Origin: Subtercola lobariae
GTDB lineage: Bacteria > Actinomycetota > Actinomycetes > Actinomycetales > Microbacteriaceae
Length of the DNA stretch: 64,000 bases
NCBI RefSeq assembly: GCF_014640255.1
Contig: NZ_BMGP01000001.1
Coordinates: 124,001-188,000 of the forward strand
Reading direction: 5' to 3'
Shown here: positions 25,599 to 33,446 of the stretch, piece by piece
Layout: each line of letters opens with the position of its first letter
Numbering within the stretch: position 1 is the stretch's first letter
Program-made: the position numbers and the translations under genes
The notes under the pieces: generated by a model
Told to the model about the DNA's origin: nothing
Databases searched by the model: none
What the model saw: only the letters and a program-made list of their open reading frames with translations

Positions 25599-25657
25599 TG
25601 CCCTACGAGACTGATGCGACTGTGGCTAGTGGTGGTCCTCAGGGAGGCACGTTCTAA
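25598..25657 (+). pseudogene. 19-codon ORF after the tape measure gene, possible remnant
   Basis: The tape measure stop overlaps an ATG (TGATG), the same coupling used throughout this operon. The frame MPYETDATVASGGPQGGTF then stops at TAA 25655. It may be the start of a lost distal tail gene, marking where the tail module was cut, or a real microprotein. No similarity is claimed. Confidence 0.35.
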
Positions 25658-25748
25658 GTGCGGAGGTACGGGGCAATAAACACGTATTGCATTGGAGTGA
25701 GCCTGTCGTTTCCAGCCGAAGCCCACGTCATGTGGGTAGAGTTGCAGC

Positions 25749-26534
25749 ATGGTGGCTGGGAACGGGCTTAGTCGGGTGCCCTCGTTCGCTCATCCGCCTG
25801 TCACTGAGGCAGTCGTTTCCGTCGAATTCGCCCCGGTCGCGGCGATAGGATTCCTGTTTCTTGGAGCTTTCAACCAACAGATTCAAGCCGAATTCCCGCG
25901 CCACGAAGAGATGATCTTCGTCCCGCAAACGTCTACCTTTGCCGGATTTCAGCCGATTCAGCCCGTAGTTCGGCTGCGGATGATCACGGAAGATCAGTCA
26001 TCAGTCGCGCAATTGCAGAACGACCGATTGACTCTCAATTGGCGTCAAGCGCCGAACGGTCGCGAGTACCCGCATTACGCAGTGCACGTGGCCAAGCATC
26101 GTGAGTTGTTCGATCGGCTCGGGTCATCTGTCGCTGGGCTTGGCGACGAAGAGGTAATCCCGTTGATAGCCGAGAGCACTTATGTCAACCGGATTGAATT
26201 CGACGCCGGCGAGCAAGCACACGAATACTTTTCGCTTCTGACTGACGGTGAAGCTCTTCCTGGCGCGCATGTGGCAACGCATTTTCAGACGATTAGGGCG
26301 GTCTCTTCCGAAGATTCCCGTTTTGGTGGGCATTTGACGATTACGGCCGAGCCCTTTGCGGAGCCGAATGCGGTCGGCGTTATATTGACGGTGGTCACGC
26401 GCATCGCGCTTGACAGCGCGGATAGTCTGGACGCAACTTACGATGGCCTAGCTTTTGCGCATGAGACAAGCGTCGTTGCATTTGCGGCAGCTACCACATC
26501 TGAGATGCACTCTAGGTGGGGAATGGAAATCTGA
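25749..26534 (+). CDS. TIGR04255 family protein
   Basis: 261 aa. SFAHPPVTEAVVSVEFAP near the start, RMITEDQSSVAQLQNDRLTLNWR, a Tyr-rich YPHYAVHVAKHRELFDRL and the C-terminal AFAHETSVVAFAAATTSEMHSRWGMEI match the pattern of the TIGR04255 family, whose function is not known to me. First of three coupled genes (TGATG to the next). TAGAGT at 25737-25742 lies 6 nt before the ATG, so the transcript may be leaderless. Base composition is lower in GC than the phage-like genes, which suggests a separately acquired cargo unit. Confidence 0.7.
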   Translation: MVAGNGLSRVPSFAHPPVTEAVVSVEFAPVAAIGFLFLGAFNQQIQAEFPRHEEMIFVPQTSTFAGFQPIQPVVRLRMITEDQSSVAQLQNDRLTLNWRQAPNGREYPHYAVHVAKHRELFDRLGSSVAGLGDEEVIPLIAESTYVNRIEFDAGEQAHEYFSLLTDGEALPGAHVATHFQTIRAVSSEDSRFGGHLTITAEPFAEPNAVGVILTVVTRIALDSADSLDATYDGLAFAHETSVVAFAAATTSEMHSRWGMEI

Positions 26535-27127
26535 TGACTGCGATAACGGGCGACACTTTGATAGGAAGATCGCATGTTGAGTCGCGGTGGGACTTCGCGC
26601 AGGCTTTTGGTAACGCGCTTCCAGCGACACTTCTCTTTACTGGGTTTCGCGAGGGCACGTCGAATGCTCTATTGACTAGCTCCGTTCGTGTGCTCGTCTA
26701 TCGTCGCGGCAGGTACGTGAGTAAGCAAGAACACCTCGAACGCAGCCTGAACCGGCTTGTCGAGATCATTGCCGCGTCGAATCCAGTGGGTCGGAATGTA
26801 GTGATGGAGACGTATCAGGCGGTCGAGGCAATGGTTTTCGATAATTCGCCGACACCCAAGATTGCATACGTGGGCGGTGGCGCGTTGGAGATCGAGTGGC
26901 TCGTCGGCGGTCGTTCCTTGACTATTTCATGCTCACCAGAAGAGGGCATTGAGGCGTGGGCGACAGATGCTAACGGAGACCTTCTGTTTGAAGGCGAACC
27001 GCTTCCTATTGAGCGCTTCCTTTCTAGCACCTGGAAGAACCAGGGCCTAAAGCTGCTTAAGAGCATGAGCAGAGAGCTTAGGAACCAATCTTTTGACGTG
27101 CCCTTAGTCAGCATTCTTGCCGACTAA
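26534..27127 (+). CDS. Hypothetical protein, second gene of the TIGR04255 operon
   Basis: 197 aa from the ATG at 26534, overlapping the previous stop. Not recognised. Mixed alpha/beta: SVRVLVYRRGRYVSKQEHLERSLNRLVEII, KIAYVGGGALEIEWLVGGRSLTISCSPEEGIEAWATDANGDLLFEGEPLP. The EIEW...LTIS pattern looks like a beta sheet. It probably works with the TIGR04255 protein, since the two are translationally coupled. Confidence 0.65.
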   Translation: MTAITGDTLIGRSHVESRWDFAQAFGNALPATLLFTGFREGTSNALLTSSVRVLVYRRGRYVSKQEHLERSLNRLVEIIAASNPVGRNVVMETYQAVEAMVFDNSPTPKIAYVGGGALEIEWLVGGRSLTISCSPEEGIEAWATDANGDLLFEGEPLPIERFLSSTWKNQGLKLLKSMSRELRNQSFDVPLVSILAD

Positions 27128-27137
27128 GGCGACGTCG

Positions 27138-27605
27138 ATGGGAGCGCTCGGGGAACAGGAAGTCCTCATACGACGCTTTAACCCGTCTGATGAGAGTCAT
27201 TGCATCACTGATGAGATGAATCCTGCACTGACGCGCTTACGGTCGGGTGCCCTCGTTTTCGATTCAGATGACGCTGGCGAAGTCGGTTGTTCCGCCTTCC
27301 AAGTCTCACGACTCAACGCTGCAACGATTCCCTGTTCAGAGGTCACGGACGAGATTCGCACTGCTCTGGCGATGGCCAGCGCCTTCGAAGTGCGCGAGGT
27401 CGAGCATCAAGAGGAGCATCCGTTCGAGGCTGTCGAAGACTATTGGCCGCCCGCTGGTGCCGGACAAGGCCCCCGAATTGATGTCGCACATGTGTTGGTT
27501 CAGGAGGTGATTAGCTTCGGTACTAGTGCTACACGGAAGGCTCGAAGCAAGCTGGCTCAGAAGTTCATCGCTGTTCCAGAAGATTTGGACTTGGCGGCTC
27601 TTTAG
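27138..27605 (+). CDS. Hypothetical protein, third gene of the TIGR04255 operon
   Basis: 155 aa from the ATG at 27138 (AAGG 8 nt upstream; a TTG at 27117 is also in frame). Features: LIRRFNPSDESHCITDEMNPALTRLRSGALVFDSDDAGEVGCSAFQVSRL, EHPFEAVEDYWPPAGAG and a basic C-terminal helix. Not recognised. The E-H-P-F and W-P-P motifs may form a small beta domain. Same strand and 10 nt spacing make it the end of the operon. Confidence 0.6.
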   Translation: MGALGEQEVLIRRFNPSDESHCITDEMNPALTRLRSGALVFDSDDAGEVGCSAFQVSRLNAATIPCSEVTDEIRTALAMASAFEVREVEHQEEHPFEAVEDYWPPAGAGQGPRIDVAHVLVQEVISFGTSATRKARSKLAQKFIAVPEDLDLAAL

Positions 27606-27613
27606 GATCTGGG

Positions 27614-27889
27614 CTACATGTATCCTGGCCTGTTCTCGTACATCCCGAAATGCGACGGCACATTAGTCACGGGTGTGTCGTAGAGCACGGAGTCATTCGC
27701 GGCTTCGAGGGTGCGGTACCGGCCCAACAGTTTGCGTCGAGTCGGATCATGATCGAACGAAACGACTCTGAAGTGTTCGGTAGGTTCACCCGGGTCGATG
27801 CGACGTATCAAGGCCTTCGGGTAGCGCGGGTTATTCCGCACGATCACCCATTCGTGCCACCCGATACGGATAGGCCCGTCACCGACCAT
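27614..27889 (-). CDS. Small hypothetical protein
   Basis: 91 aa, ATG at 27889 with GAGAGGG upstream. GWHEWVIVRNNPRYPKALIRRI...EHFRVVSFDHDPTRRKLLGRYRTLEAANDSVLYDTP reads as a compact alpha/beta protein, like several small actinobacterial proteins of unknown role. It is convergent with the TIGR04255 operon. Confidence 0.6.
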   Translation of the reverse strand: MVGDGPIRIGWHEWVIVRNNPRYPKALIRRIDPGEPTEHFRVVSFDHDPTRRKLLGRYRTLEAANDSVLYDTPVTNVPSHFGMYENRPGYM

Positions 27890-28116
27890 CTGCGCCCTCT
27901 CAAGAGCGTTCCGGCCAACGTGGGTTCAACAATAGACACGGGGCACGACAATGCGCCACAATTGGAGGATAGCTCAACTAGTTGCTCACCTCGCCGGTGG
28001 TCCTTTCGACTGCTTCGCCGATTCCGGCGACCCGGCACGCGGACTTGTGGGGCGGGCGTGAGTGATTCAGCTTTTTTGCATCGGCGTGTCGCCCCGGAGA
28101 GGTGAATGATCGAAAT

Positions 28117-28266
28117 ATGAAAGCAGAAATCAAGTGTCCAACTTGTAAGCGGAGCGGCTTTGTACGTGAGGTCGATCATTTCGTTCCTCAGGACCCGAAC
28201 CACGCGATCGACTACATGTGCTTCAACCCCGACTGCGCCCGCAACGAGAGCTTCCGGATCACCTAG
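28117..28266 (+). CDS. Zinc-ribbon microprotein
   Basis: 49 aa. Two CxxC-type knuckles: CPTC at residues 7-10 and CFNPDC at 35-40, so probably a single zinc ribbon. AGAGGTGA lies 11 nt before the ATG. The stop codon directly abuts that of the convergent gene, with no base between. Confidence 0.6.
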   Translation: MKAEIKCPTCKRSGFVREVDHFVPQDPNHAIDYMCFNPDCARNESFRIT

Positions 28267-29577
28267 CTACGATCCAGAGGTGGTCTTGAAGAGCTTCGTG
28301 AGAGAGTCCAGCAATGATCCAACTGCCGTCACGTTGACTGTCTCGTCCTTGGCGTCAACGTTTTGGATGGAGTAGCCCTGACCGAATACGCTCTCAACGA
28401 TTGCTAGCTGAACTCGGTCGACTTCTGTCCGATCCGCAACCGTCGACAAAAATGGGCCGATCGTGCGCATTTCTAGCTCCATGCGCTTTGCTTTGGTTGC
28501 CTCGCGAAAGAAGTCAGCGCCAAGTTTGATGGCTACGGTCGCGGCAGTGACAAATAGTGCGCCGATCGATAGTCGAATAGCGACTTCTTGCCATTCTGAC
28601 GAGCTGATCTCGTGTGGGATTCCGAAGGCGGAAAGAACCAGCGGTATCGCACCGAGTAGTAATGCTGCCACGCCACCTATATACAGGCGGATTCCATAAC
28701 TACGCCCGCTATCCGCCTCCTTCTTATAGTGACCGGCGAGCTTGTCGGCAGCTGAGGCCGACGCTAAAGCTTTGAACTCGCCCTCCGTTTTCTCTAACTC
28801 TGTAAGCCGTTCCTGGGCGATGGTGAGTTTTGATCCGATTTCGTTGAGTAGAGGATCGAACCGTTCATCGAACTTCACACGAGCCTCGGCGACCCACGCC
28901 TCCCACGCATCGTCGTCCTTTTTCCTGAGTTCACTCGTGGTGGCTTCTGCTCGATCGACAGCCGAGTCGACGCGGGCTGCTTGATTGACTAGCTGTCCCT
29001 CGAGCGTGACTGCTCTCGCCGTGGTGCTACTCAATTCAGCAATTGCTTCATCTTTGACCCGCGTTGTCTCTTCGATGAACTCATCGATTTCTTCGCGCAG
29101 GTGCCCATGAGAGATGCCGAGGGAAGCGATCGAAAGTCGTTGCGCTTCGAGAAGATCTTCGAATATGGTCTGCTCCCGTTCAGCCTCTGCCGGCGCAGCA
29201 AATAGGCGGGGCCACGGAGCGAGAGTCAGGAGAGCTAATTCTGCGCTCGCGGCAGCAGCGGCAACCTCTGCGCCGGCATCCGGATTGATGGCTGATCTGC
29301 TTGTCAGATGATCGACAACACCCTGCCATGCGGCTTGCGTGTCAATGAGCATTCGAGCGGTGAACATCGTCGAATTTCGGGCACGCTGTTTGTGAAAGCT
29401 CCACAGATGCGCCTGAATGATCGAGACAACTTCGAGGGATGCCACGTCGCTCGGGTCGCCTTCGTCGAGAATCTCGGACACCAATCGCCCGGATTCGCGA
29501 AGTAGCTCCCAGAGTGGGTGATTTTCGAAATCAGAGCGCAGCAATGTTCTCCCCCTTGAAGTGATTCTTGTGACCAT
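28267..29577 (-). CDS. Coiled-coil protein with two membrane segments
   Basis: 436 aa, not recognised. N-terminal helical region (1-150), a long coiled coil (about 150-290), two hydrophobic segments (about 300-325 IRLYIGGVAALLLGAIPLVLSAFGI and 340-362 IRLSIGALFVTAATVAIKLGA), then a cytosolic C-terminal part (about 365-436). GAGG 7 nt before the ATG at 29577 supports that start; a TTG at 29544 with AAGGGGGAG upstream is an alternative. It is the last gene before attR, the usual cargo position, and the coiled-coil/two-TM layout is seen among membrane-acting defence proteins, but no family is assigned. Confidence 0.7.
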   Translation of the reverse strand: MVTRITSRGRTLLRSDFENHPLWELLRESGRLVSEILDEGDPSDVASLEVVSIIQAHLWSFHKQRARNSTMFTARMLIDTQAAWQGVVDHLTSRSAINPDAGAEVAAAAASAELALLTLAPWPRLFAAPAEAEREQTIFEDLLEAQRLSIASLGISHGHLREEIDEFIEETTRVKDEAIAELSSTTARAVTLEGQLVNQAARVDSAVDRAEATTSELRKKDDDAWEAWVAEARVKFDERFDPLLNEIGSKLTIAQERLTELEKTEGEFKALASASAADKLAGHYKKEADSGRSYGIRLYIGGVAALLLGAIPLVLSAFGIPHEISSSEWQEVAIRLSIGALFVTAATVAIKLGADFFREATKAKRMELEMRTIGPFLSTVADRTEVDRVQLAIVESVFGQGYSIQNVDAKDETVNVTAVGSLLDSLTKLFKTTSGS

Positions 29578-29733
29578 AGCGCAGCCTCGCTAGCGTGTGT
29601 GCGTTTGTGTGTGCAAACTGCCCGGGAACAGGTGGGAACTGAAGGTAGCTGGTCGCGTCGAGAGCGTGAAATACGCGCGGTATTGCGGGCTAGAGACGAA
29701 TCAAAGTGACTAGCTGAGACCCGTGCCAGTTCT

Positions 29734-29784
29734 CTGTAAATCAGACGGCTGAGCCTTCGGGGGTTCGAATCCCTCACTTGCCAC
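29734..29784 (+). repeat. attR: 51-bp copy of the tRNA-Tyr 3' half
   Basis: Identical over 51 bases to 14437-14487. It carries only the anticodon-loop-to-3'-end half of the tRNA, so it is not a second tRNA gene. Confidence 0.95.
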
Positions 29785-30155
29785 GTTCGTCGCAGGGCTC
29801 CACGGTTCATCCGGGAGCCCTTCGTTCGTTAAGCTGCGTCGTTTGGGTTGGATGCCGCTAGTAGGGTTTTTGCTCGCCAGGAAGTGCCTTGACGTCTGAC
29901 CCCCATGAGGGGGTAGTCTCTCTCCCATAGCGCTGCCCCGGAAGGGGGGATGCGGCGTGGCATCGCCGCCCCATATCCTACGTAAACCGCAATTACTTTC
30001 TGCTTCGCAGTGGCTCAAAGATTGCTGGGGCCCGGCCGGGCGATGGGGTAGTCGCCCGCCTGACCACGAGTGCGAGTTGTTCGAAAACGCCCATCGATTG
30101 CGATGTCGACGAGATCATCTCGCTCGCGTGCCGCTTCGATTGAAGGATATGCGTT
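29785..30155. other. Gene-free stretch after attR
   Basis: 371 bp without a convincing gene. It holds a hairpin (AGGGCTCC 29794-29801 with GGAGCCCT 29814-29821), probably the original terminator of tRNA-Tyr, and the promoter/dyad at 29889-29917. A plus-strand frame at 29957-30298 overlaps the next gene and shows no protein-like pattern. Confidence 0.7.
29889..29917 (+). promoter_or_regulatory. CsoR-like dyad within a promoter, no metal gene downstream
   Basis: TTGACG (29889-29894), 17 nt, then GGTAGT (29912-29917). The spacer contains ACCCCC-ATGA-GGGGGT (29899-29914), a dyad like those bound by CsoR/RcnR-type copper or persulfide sensors. Only short frames follow for 230 bp. Confidence 0.45.
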
Positions 30156-30563
30156 ATGACCCAACTTGCCCTCTCCTACGACAGAGAAGCCAACGGCTTC
30201 GAGTGTTATCTGCCCGACCGCACGGTGCACGCCCCACTCGCGCCCAGCCGCCCCATCGATGCCGTCTCCGTCAGCCCCGTGGGCTCGCGCGACGGTAATA
30301 TGCTCCGATTGGCATATTCGTCTCGCTCGGCCGATGGGCAGCGAGTCATCGTCATCGTGCACGTTGACGCCCTCACCGGCAAGCTGGTGGATGCCCCTGC
30401 TGTCAGCGACACAATCGACGACGAATTGGCGCAGGCCTTTCTCGAGGCCGCAGCCGAAACGGTGAATCCCCCCGGTGCGCTGCGCGATCTGCTCGAGTTT
30501 CGAACCGAGATCGCGGCAACGCCGTCGACCGGGTCGGATTCACCCGATCGAACCCCGAGATGA
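30156..30563 (+). CDS. Hypothetical protein
   Basis: 135 aa, ATG at 30156 behind GAAGGA. Reads YDREANGFECYLPDRTVHAPLAPSRPIDAVSVSPVGSRDGNMLRLAYSSRSADGQRVIVIVHVDALTGKLVDAP, a beta-rich protein with a helical C-terminal half. No family recognised. Coupled by ATGA to a 40-aa membrane protein. Confidence 0.65.
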   Translation: MTQLALSYDREANGFECYLPDRTVHAPLAPSRPIDAVSVSPVGSRDGNMLRLAYSSRSADGQRVIVIVHVDALTGKLVDAPAVSDTIDDELAQAFLEAAAETVNPPGALRDLLEFRTEIAATPSTGSDSPDRTPR

Positions 30564-30682
30564 GTGACAAGTTCGGTGACAACGAGCATGTTCGGGAGAA
30601 ACGCCGCCGCGAGCGCGTTCTGATGTTTTCAGCTGCCGCGACGTACCTCGCGGTGGTCGTGGCCTACGCTCTGACGCGCTGA
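30560..30682 (+). CDS. 40-aa membrane microprotein
   Basis: ATG overlapping the previous stop (ATGA). Basic, charged first half (KFGDNEHVREKRRRERV), then one membrane span (LMFSAAATYLAVVVAYAL) and a final TR. Probably inserted with the charged end inside the cell. Function unknown. Confidence 0.6.
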   Translation: MSDKFGDNEHVREKRRRERVLMFSAAATYLAVVVAYALTR

Positions 30683-30755
30683 GCGCGGGAGTACGATCGC
30701 TGGCCTGCCGAGCATCCACTCACCCGTAGAGTTCTGGGCCGGTAGAGTTCTGGGC

Positions 30756-31073
30756 ATGAGCGACCTGCCGCCGAATCTCGACGAGATCGATGACCTGCCC
30801 CGCAAACATCACGAAGAGACGTACTTTACGTACGGCAAGCACCAGTACCTGCTGACGAACGAGCATGACGATCGCTGGGGTCTGAGCGTCTACCGGCTCG
30901 TCGATTGGCACGAGGTGGGCCGTATTCATCAGCTACCCGCGGGCGAGTGTGCTGAGGCTGCTTTTGCCGGGGGAGCCTACTCGGTTCATGTGACGGGTCA
31001 CGCTCATAAGCACGACGTGCCTGGTGAACCTCAGTCCTGGCGTGATGCGGTCATTAGCCTCACGAATGCCTGA
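30756..31073 (+). CDS. Hypothetical protein
   Basis: 105 aa. EIDDLPRKHHEETYFTYGKHQYLLTNEHDDRWGLSVYRLVDWHEVGRIHQLPAGECAEAAFAGGAYSVHVTGHAHKHD. Rich in His and Tyr; no family recognised. Stands alone before a convergent secreted protein. Confidence 0.65.
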   Translation: MSDLPPNLDEIDDLPRKHHEETYFTYGKHQYLLTNEHDDRWGLSVYRLVDWHEVGRIHQLPAGECAEAAFAGGAYSVHVTGHAHKHDVPGEPQSWRDAVISLTNA

Positions 31074-31103
31074 CGCTGGCTGAAATCTGTGGGTTGAGCC
31101 CGA

Positions 31104-32759
31104 CTACTTCGGTGCCGCGCTCGGCGTCGACTTCGGAGGCACCGACGGCGTGGGAGCGACGGAGGCTGGTGCTGCCGGCGGCGGTGTCGCGGTTGACGGT
31201 GTAGGCGAGGGTGTGGATGTCGGCTTCGGGGTCGGCGGGCTTGCCAGCGGCGAAGGCGTGACGGGCGAAGGCGTGGGCGTGACGGGCGTGGGTGTCACCG
31301 GCGTGGGAGTGGTCGATGTTGGAGCGGCGGGCGGCGGCGCGATCGGCGTCGGCGCAACAGGAGCCGGAGCGAGCTGAGGTGCCGTTTGGGCGACCGCCTG
31401 CGGTGAGATGGACGCTCTCGAGCCTGCTCCCGCCTGAGCGATGGCCCAGTACTCATCGCTACTCGTGAGAGCGCTGCGCAGCCCGGAATCGCCGATCTGC
31501 AGTGCCAGCCCCACCCAGTGCTGCAGACCGCCCGGGTCGGGCACTCGACCGAGATACTTTTGGTACATCAGGCTGATGCGTTCTGAGATGGTTTCGGTCG
31601 ATGACCAGAATTGGGTGATGACCCAAGTGCGGCCGTACTGCGCCACCAGGTTCGTCCAGAACGCGTACTCGCTGCTCCCGGCCGAGCGGTGAAGCAGCGT
31701 CTGGTAAAGCGAAGTGACGAATCCGAGGTCGGTGCCGCCGTGCTGTGCGTAGTACTCATCGGAGGCGTAGAACGACTTGTCGACGTCGTCTGTCGTCAGC
31801 AGTCCCTTGTGCATTCCGTCGAGCCAGTTCTGCTCCCCCGGGGCATCCGGGCTGCGGCCGAGCACCGTGCGGTAGGCGTTGGTGATACGGATGAGACGGT
31901 ACTCGTCGCTGTTGACGAACCCGTCAGAGACCGAGCTTCGGGGCGACCCGTTGGCCAACTGCACTGCCCACCCGCGCACTTCGTCGCTTGACGGCACGCG
32001 GTTCAGGTAGTCGTTGTACAACAGCGTCACGTAGGCCGAGGCCTGCGACAGGCTCGGGAGAATGGTGGCGAGCGCGGAGGCGCTCAGCGGCGCGTTGGTG
32101 TTTCTGAAGTCGAGATGCTGATGGTTGCACGTGTCAGAGAACTGGTTGATGTTGTTCAGCGGCAACGGATTGTTCGACCGGCATTCCTGCTGGCCGGCAT
32201 TGGTTCCTGGCGGCACGAAGAAGTCGAGGTACGAAAGAAGGTTGCGGGTTTGTGTGTTATTGCCGTCGAGCCCGACCCCGCCTACGTTCGCGAAATCGAT
32301 TGCTTCGCCTGGGTTCAGGCAGTGCACGGAATAGGTGGGCGGTCCGCAGTTGAGGCTCGATCCGATACACGGGCGCTCGAGGTCAGACACCCGCAATGAG
32401 CCGAAGCGGTTGAGGGTCAGCACGATGACCTGCAGAATGCGAACATCCACTGCGCAGCCGCTGATGACCTGCCCCGAAGCGACCGGGGCGACCTCGCGAT
32501 CGTAGATGCTGGTGGGGTCGGTGGAGAAGTTGCCTGCGTTGTGCGCAGCCACGATCACCTTGGCGAGTTGCTGCGGATCACCGGTGACGGGCGAGACGGC
32601 GGTGAGCGCCGATGCGCTCACCTCGGATGCAGCACTCGACGTGGTTGCCGCGCTCACGGCGCTCGAAGCGCTCGCTGCGCTCAGCGTGGCACCGAAACCC
32701 GTCACGGCCGATGCCGCGACGACGAGTGCCGTCAAAGCCGCGATTACGGTGCGCTTCAT
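31104..32759 (-). CDS. Secreted protein: M15-like peptidase region plus DUF4214 repeats
   Basis: 551 aa from the ATG at 32759 (GGGGGA upstream). Signal peptide (KRTVIAALTALVVAASAV...). Next comes a region with YSVHCLNPGEAIDFA and CNHQHLDF, which fits the SxHxxGxAxD and HxH zinc motifs of D,D-peptidases (M15), so it may cut peptidoglycan. Three to four DUF4214 units follow (such as YNDYLNRVPSSDEVRGW and YRTVLGRSPDAPGEQNWLDG), common in bacterial surface and S-layer proteins, and then a Pro/Thr-rich wall-spanning tail. The peptidase reading rests on motifs alone. Confidence 0.7.
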   Translation of the reverse strand: MKRTVIAALTALVVAASAVTGFGATLSAASASSAVSAATTSSAASEVSASALTAVSPVTGDPQQLAKVIVAAHNAGNFSTDPTSIYDREVAPVASGQVISGCAVDVRILQVIVLTLNRFGSLRVSDLERPCIGSSLNCGPPTYSVHCLNPGEAIDFANVGGVGLDGNNTQTRNLLSYLDFFVPPGTNAGQQECRSNNPLPLNNINQFSDTCNHQHLDFRNTNAPLSASALATILPSLSQASAYVTLLYNDYLNRVPSSDEVRGWAVQLANGSPRSSVSDGFVNSDEYRLIRITNAYRTVLGRSPDAPGEQNWLDGMHKGLLTTDDVDKSFYASDEYYAQHGGTDLGFVTSLYQTLLHRSAGSSEYAFWTNLVAQYGRTWVITQFWSSTETISERISLMYQKYLGRVPDPGGLQHWVGLALQIGDSGLRSALTSSDEYWAIAQAGAGSRASISPQAVAQTAPQLAPAPVAPTPIAPPPAAPTSTTPTPVTPTPVTPTPSPVTPSPLASPPTPKPTSTPSPTPSTATPPPAAPASVAPTPSVPPKSTPSAAPK

Positions 32760-32854
32760 TGCATGTCCCCCTGTGCTTACATACTTAGAATACAAACAAC
32801 TCGCTTCACTCGTCGGCGAGTGCTCCTTCGAAAACACAAATGAGGCCGCCACAC

Positions 32855-33355
32855 ATGAAAATCACATCGGTCGCGGCGGTCGTTTGTGCGCTCGCTCTGA
32901 TGGCGGGTGCGACGGCGTGTTCGGCTCAGCAGACGAGCCCGCCGGTGACGGCCACATCGACCTCGACGGGGTCGCCGACGCCTACATCCAGTGCCACGAA
33001 CAGCTCGTCGCCGACGGCAACGACCGCTCCGGTGACCAGCTCGCCCACTCAGATCCCCGCGCCAGGTGCCGACCCGGCTGCCGCGCGGGCGAATGTGGTC
33101 TTGGCATGCCAGGCCTGGCAGACCAGCCTCAGCCAAGACTCGTCGACGTTCCCTGCGACCCAAGCGCAGGCGCTCACGATCGCCCAATCCGCCGCGGCGG
33201 CCGACGCTCAGTGGCAGCCGGTCGTGGTCACCATGCAGCTTTTGATATCACTCATTCCCGACACGAGCGCCGAGGGCGTCGCGCAGGGGCAGAAGGCCTT
33301 CACCGGCCTTGGCACCGAGTGCGGCGCAGTGGGGGTCGTGGTCAACGCTGGGTAA
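32855..33355 (+). CDS. Putative lipoprotein
   Basis: 166 aa from the ATG at 32855. Signal peptide with a possible lipobox (ALALMAGATAC), a Thr/Ser/Pro linker (about 25-70) and a small helical domain (RANVVLACQAWQTSLSQDS...AQSAAAADAQWQPVVVTMQLLISLIPD). No enzyme motif. Divergent from the DUF4214 protein, so the two may share a promoter region. Confidence 0.65.
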   Translation: MKITSVAAVVCALALMAGATACSAQQTSPPVTATSTSTGSPTPTSSATNSSSPTATTAPVTSSPTQIPAPGADPAAARANVVLACQAWQTSLSQDSSTFPATQAQALTIAQSAAAADAQWQPVVVTMQLLISLIPDTSAEGVAQGQKAFTGLGTECGAVGVVVNAG

Positions 33356-33446
33356 GCCACCCTTCGTTTCCGCCCCCGCCCCGCCCTCACCCCCGCCGCT
33401 GTCCCTTCGGTCCTGTACCGGCACATCGATCCAAACGAGAGCAGCT

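Larger units (their letters stand above)
14437..29784. mobile_element. Integrated satellite-like element at tRNA-Tyr, about 15.3 kb
   Basis: Bounded by the 51-bp attL/attR repeats, with an integrase reading toward attL. Order: int, excisionase-like HTH genes and regulators on the minus strand; a divergent switch at about 17.74-17.84 kb; then a rightward run with HTH proteins, a RecA/RepA-like ATPase, a GTTACC repeat cluster, a TerS-like protein and a tape measure protein; then accessory genes. There is no large terminase, portal, capsid, tail tube, baseplate or lysis gene, and no conjugation gene. Genes are intact and many overlap by ATGA or TGATG, which argues against a decayed prophage. The region after 25.6 kb is visibly more AT-rich than the host. 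Confidence 0.9.

Noticed and set aside
14437-29784. Integrative conjugative element
   Set aside because: No FtsK/TraB-type translocase, relaxase or type IV secretion gene is visible; the ATPase is RecA/RepA-like.
29734-29784. Second tRNA-Tyr gene
   Set aside because: Only the 3' half is present; no D-arm or 5' acceptor strand upstream.
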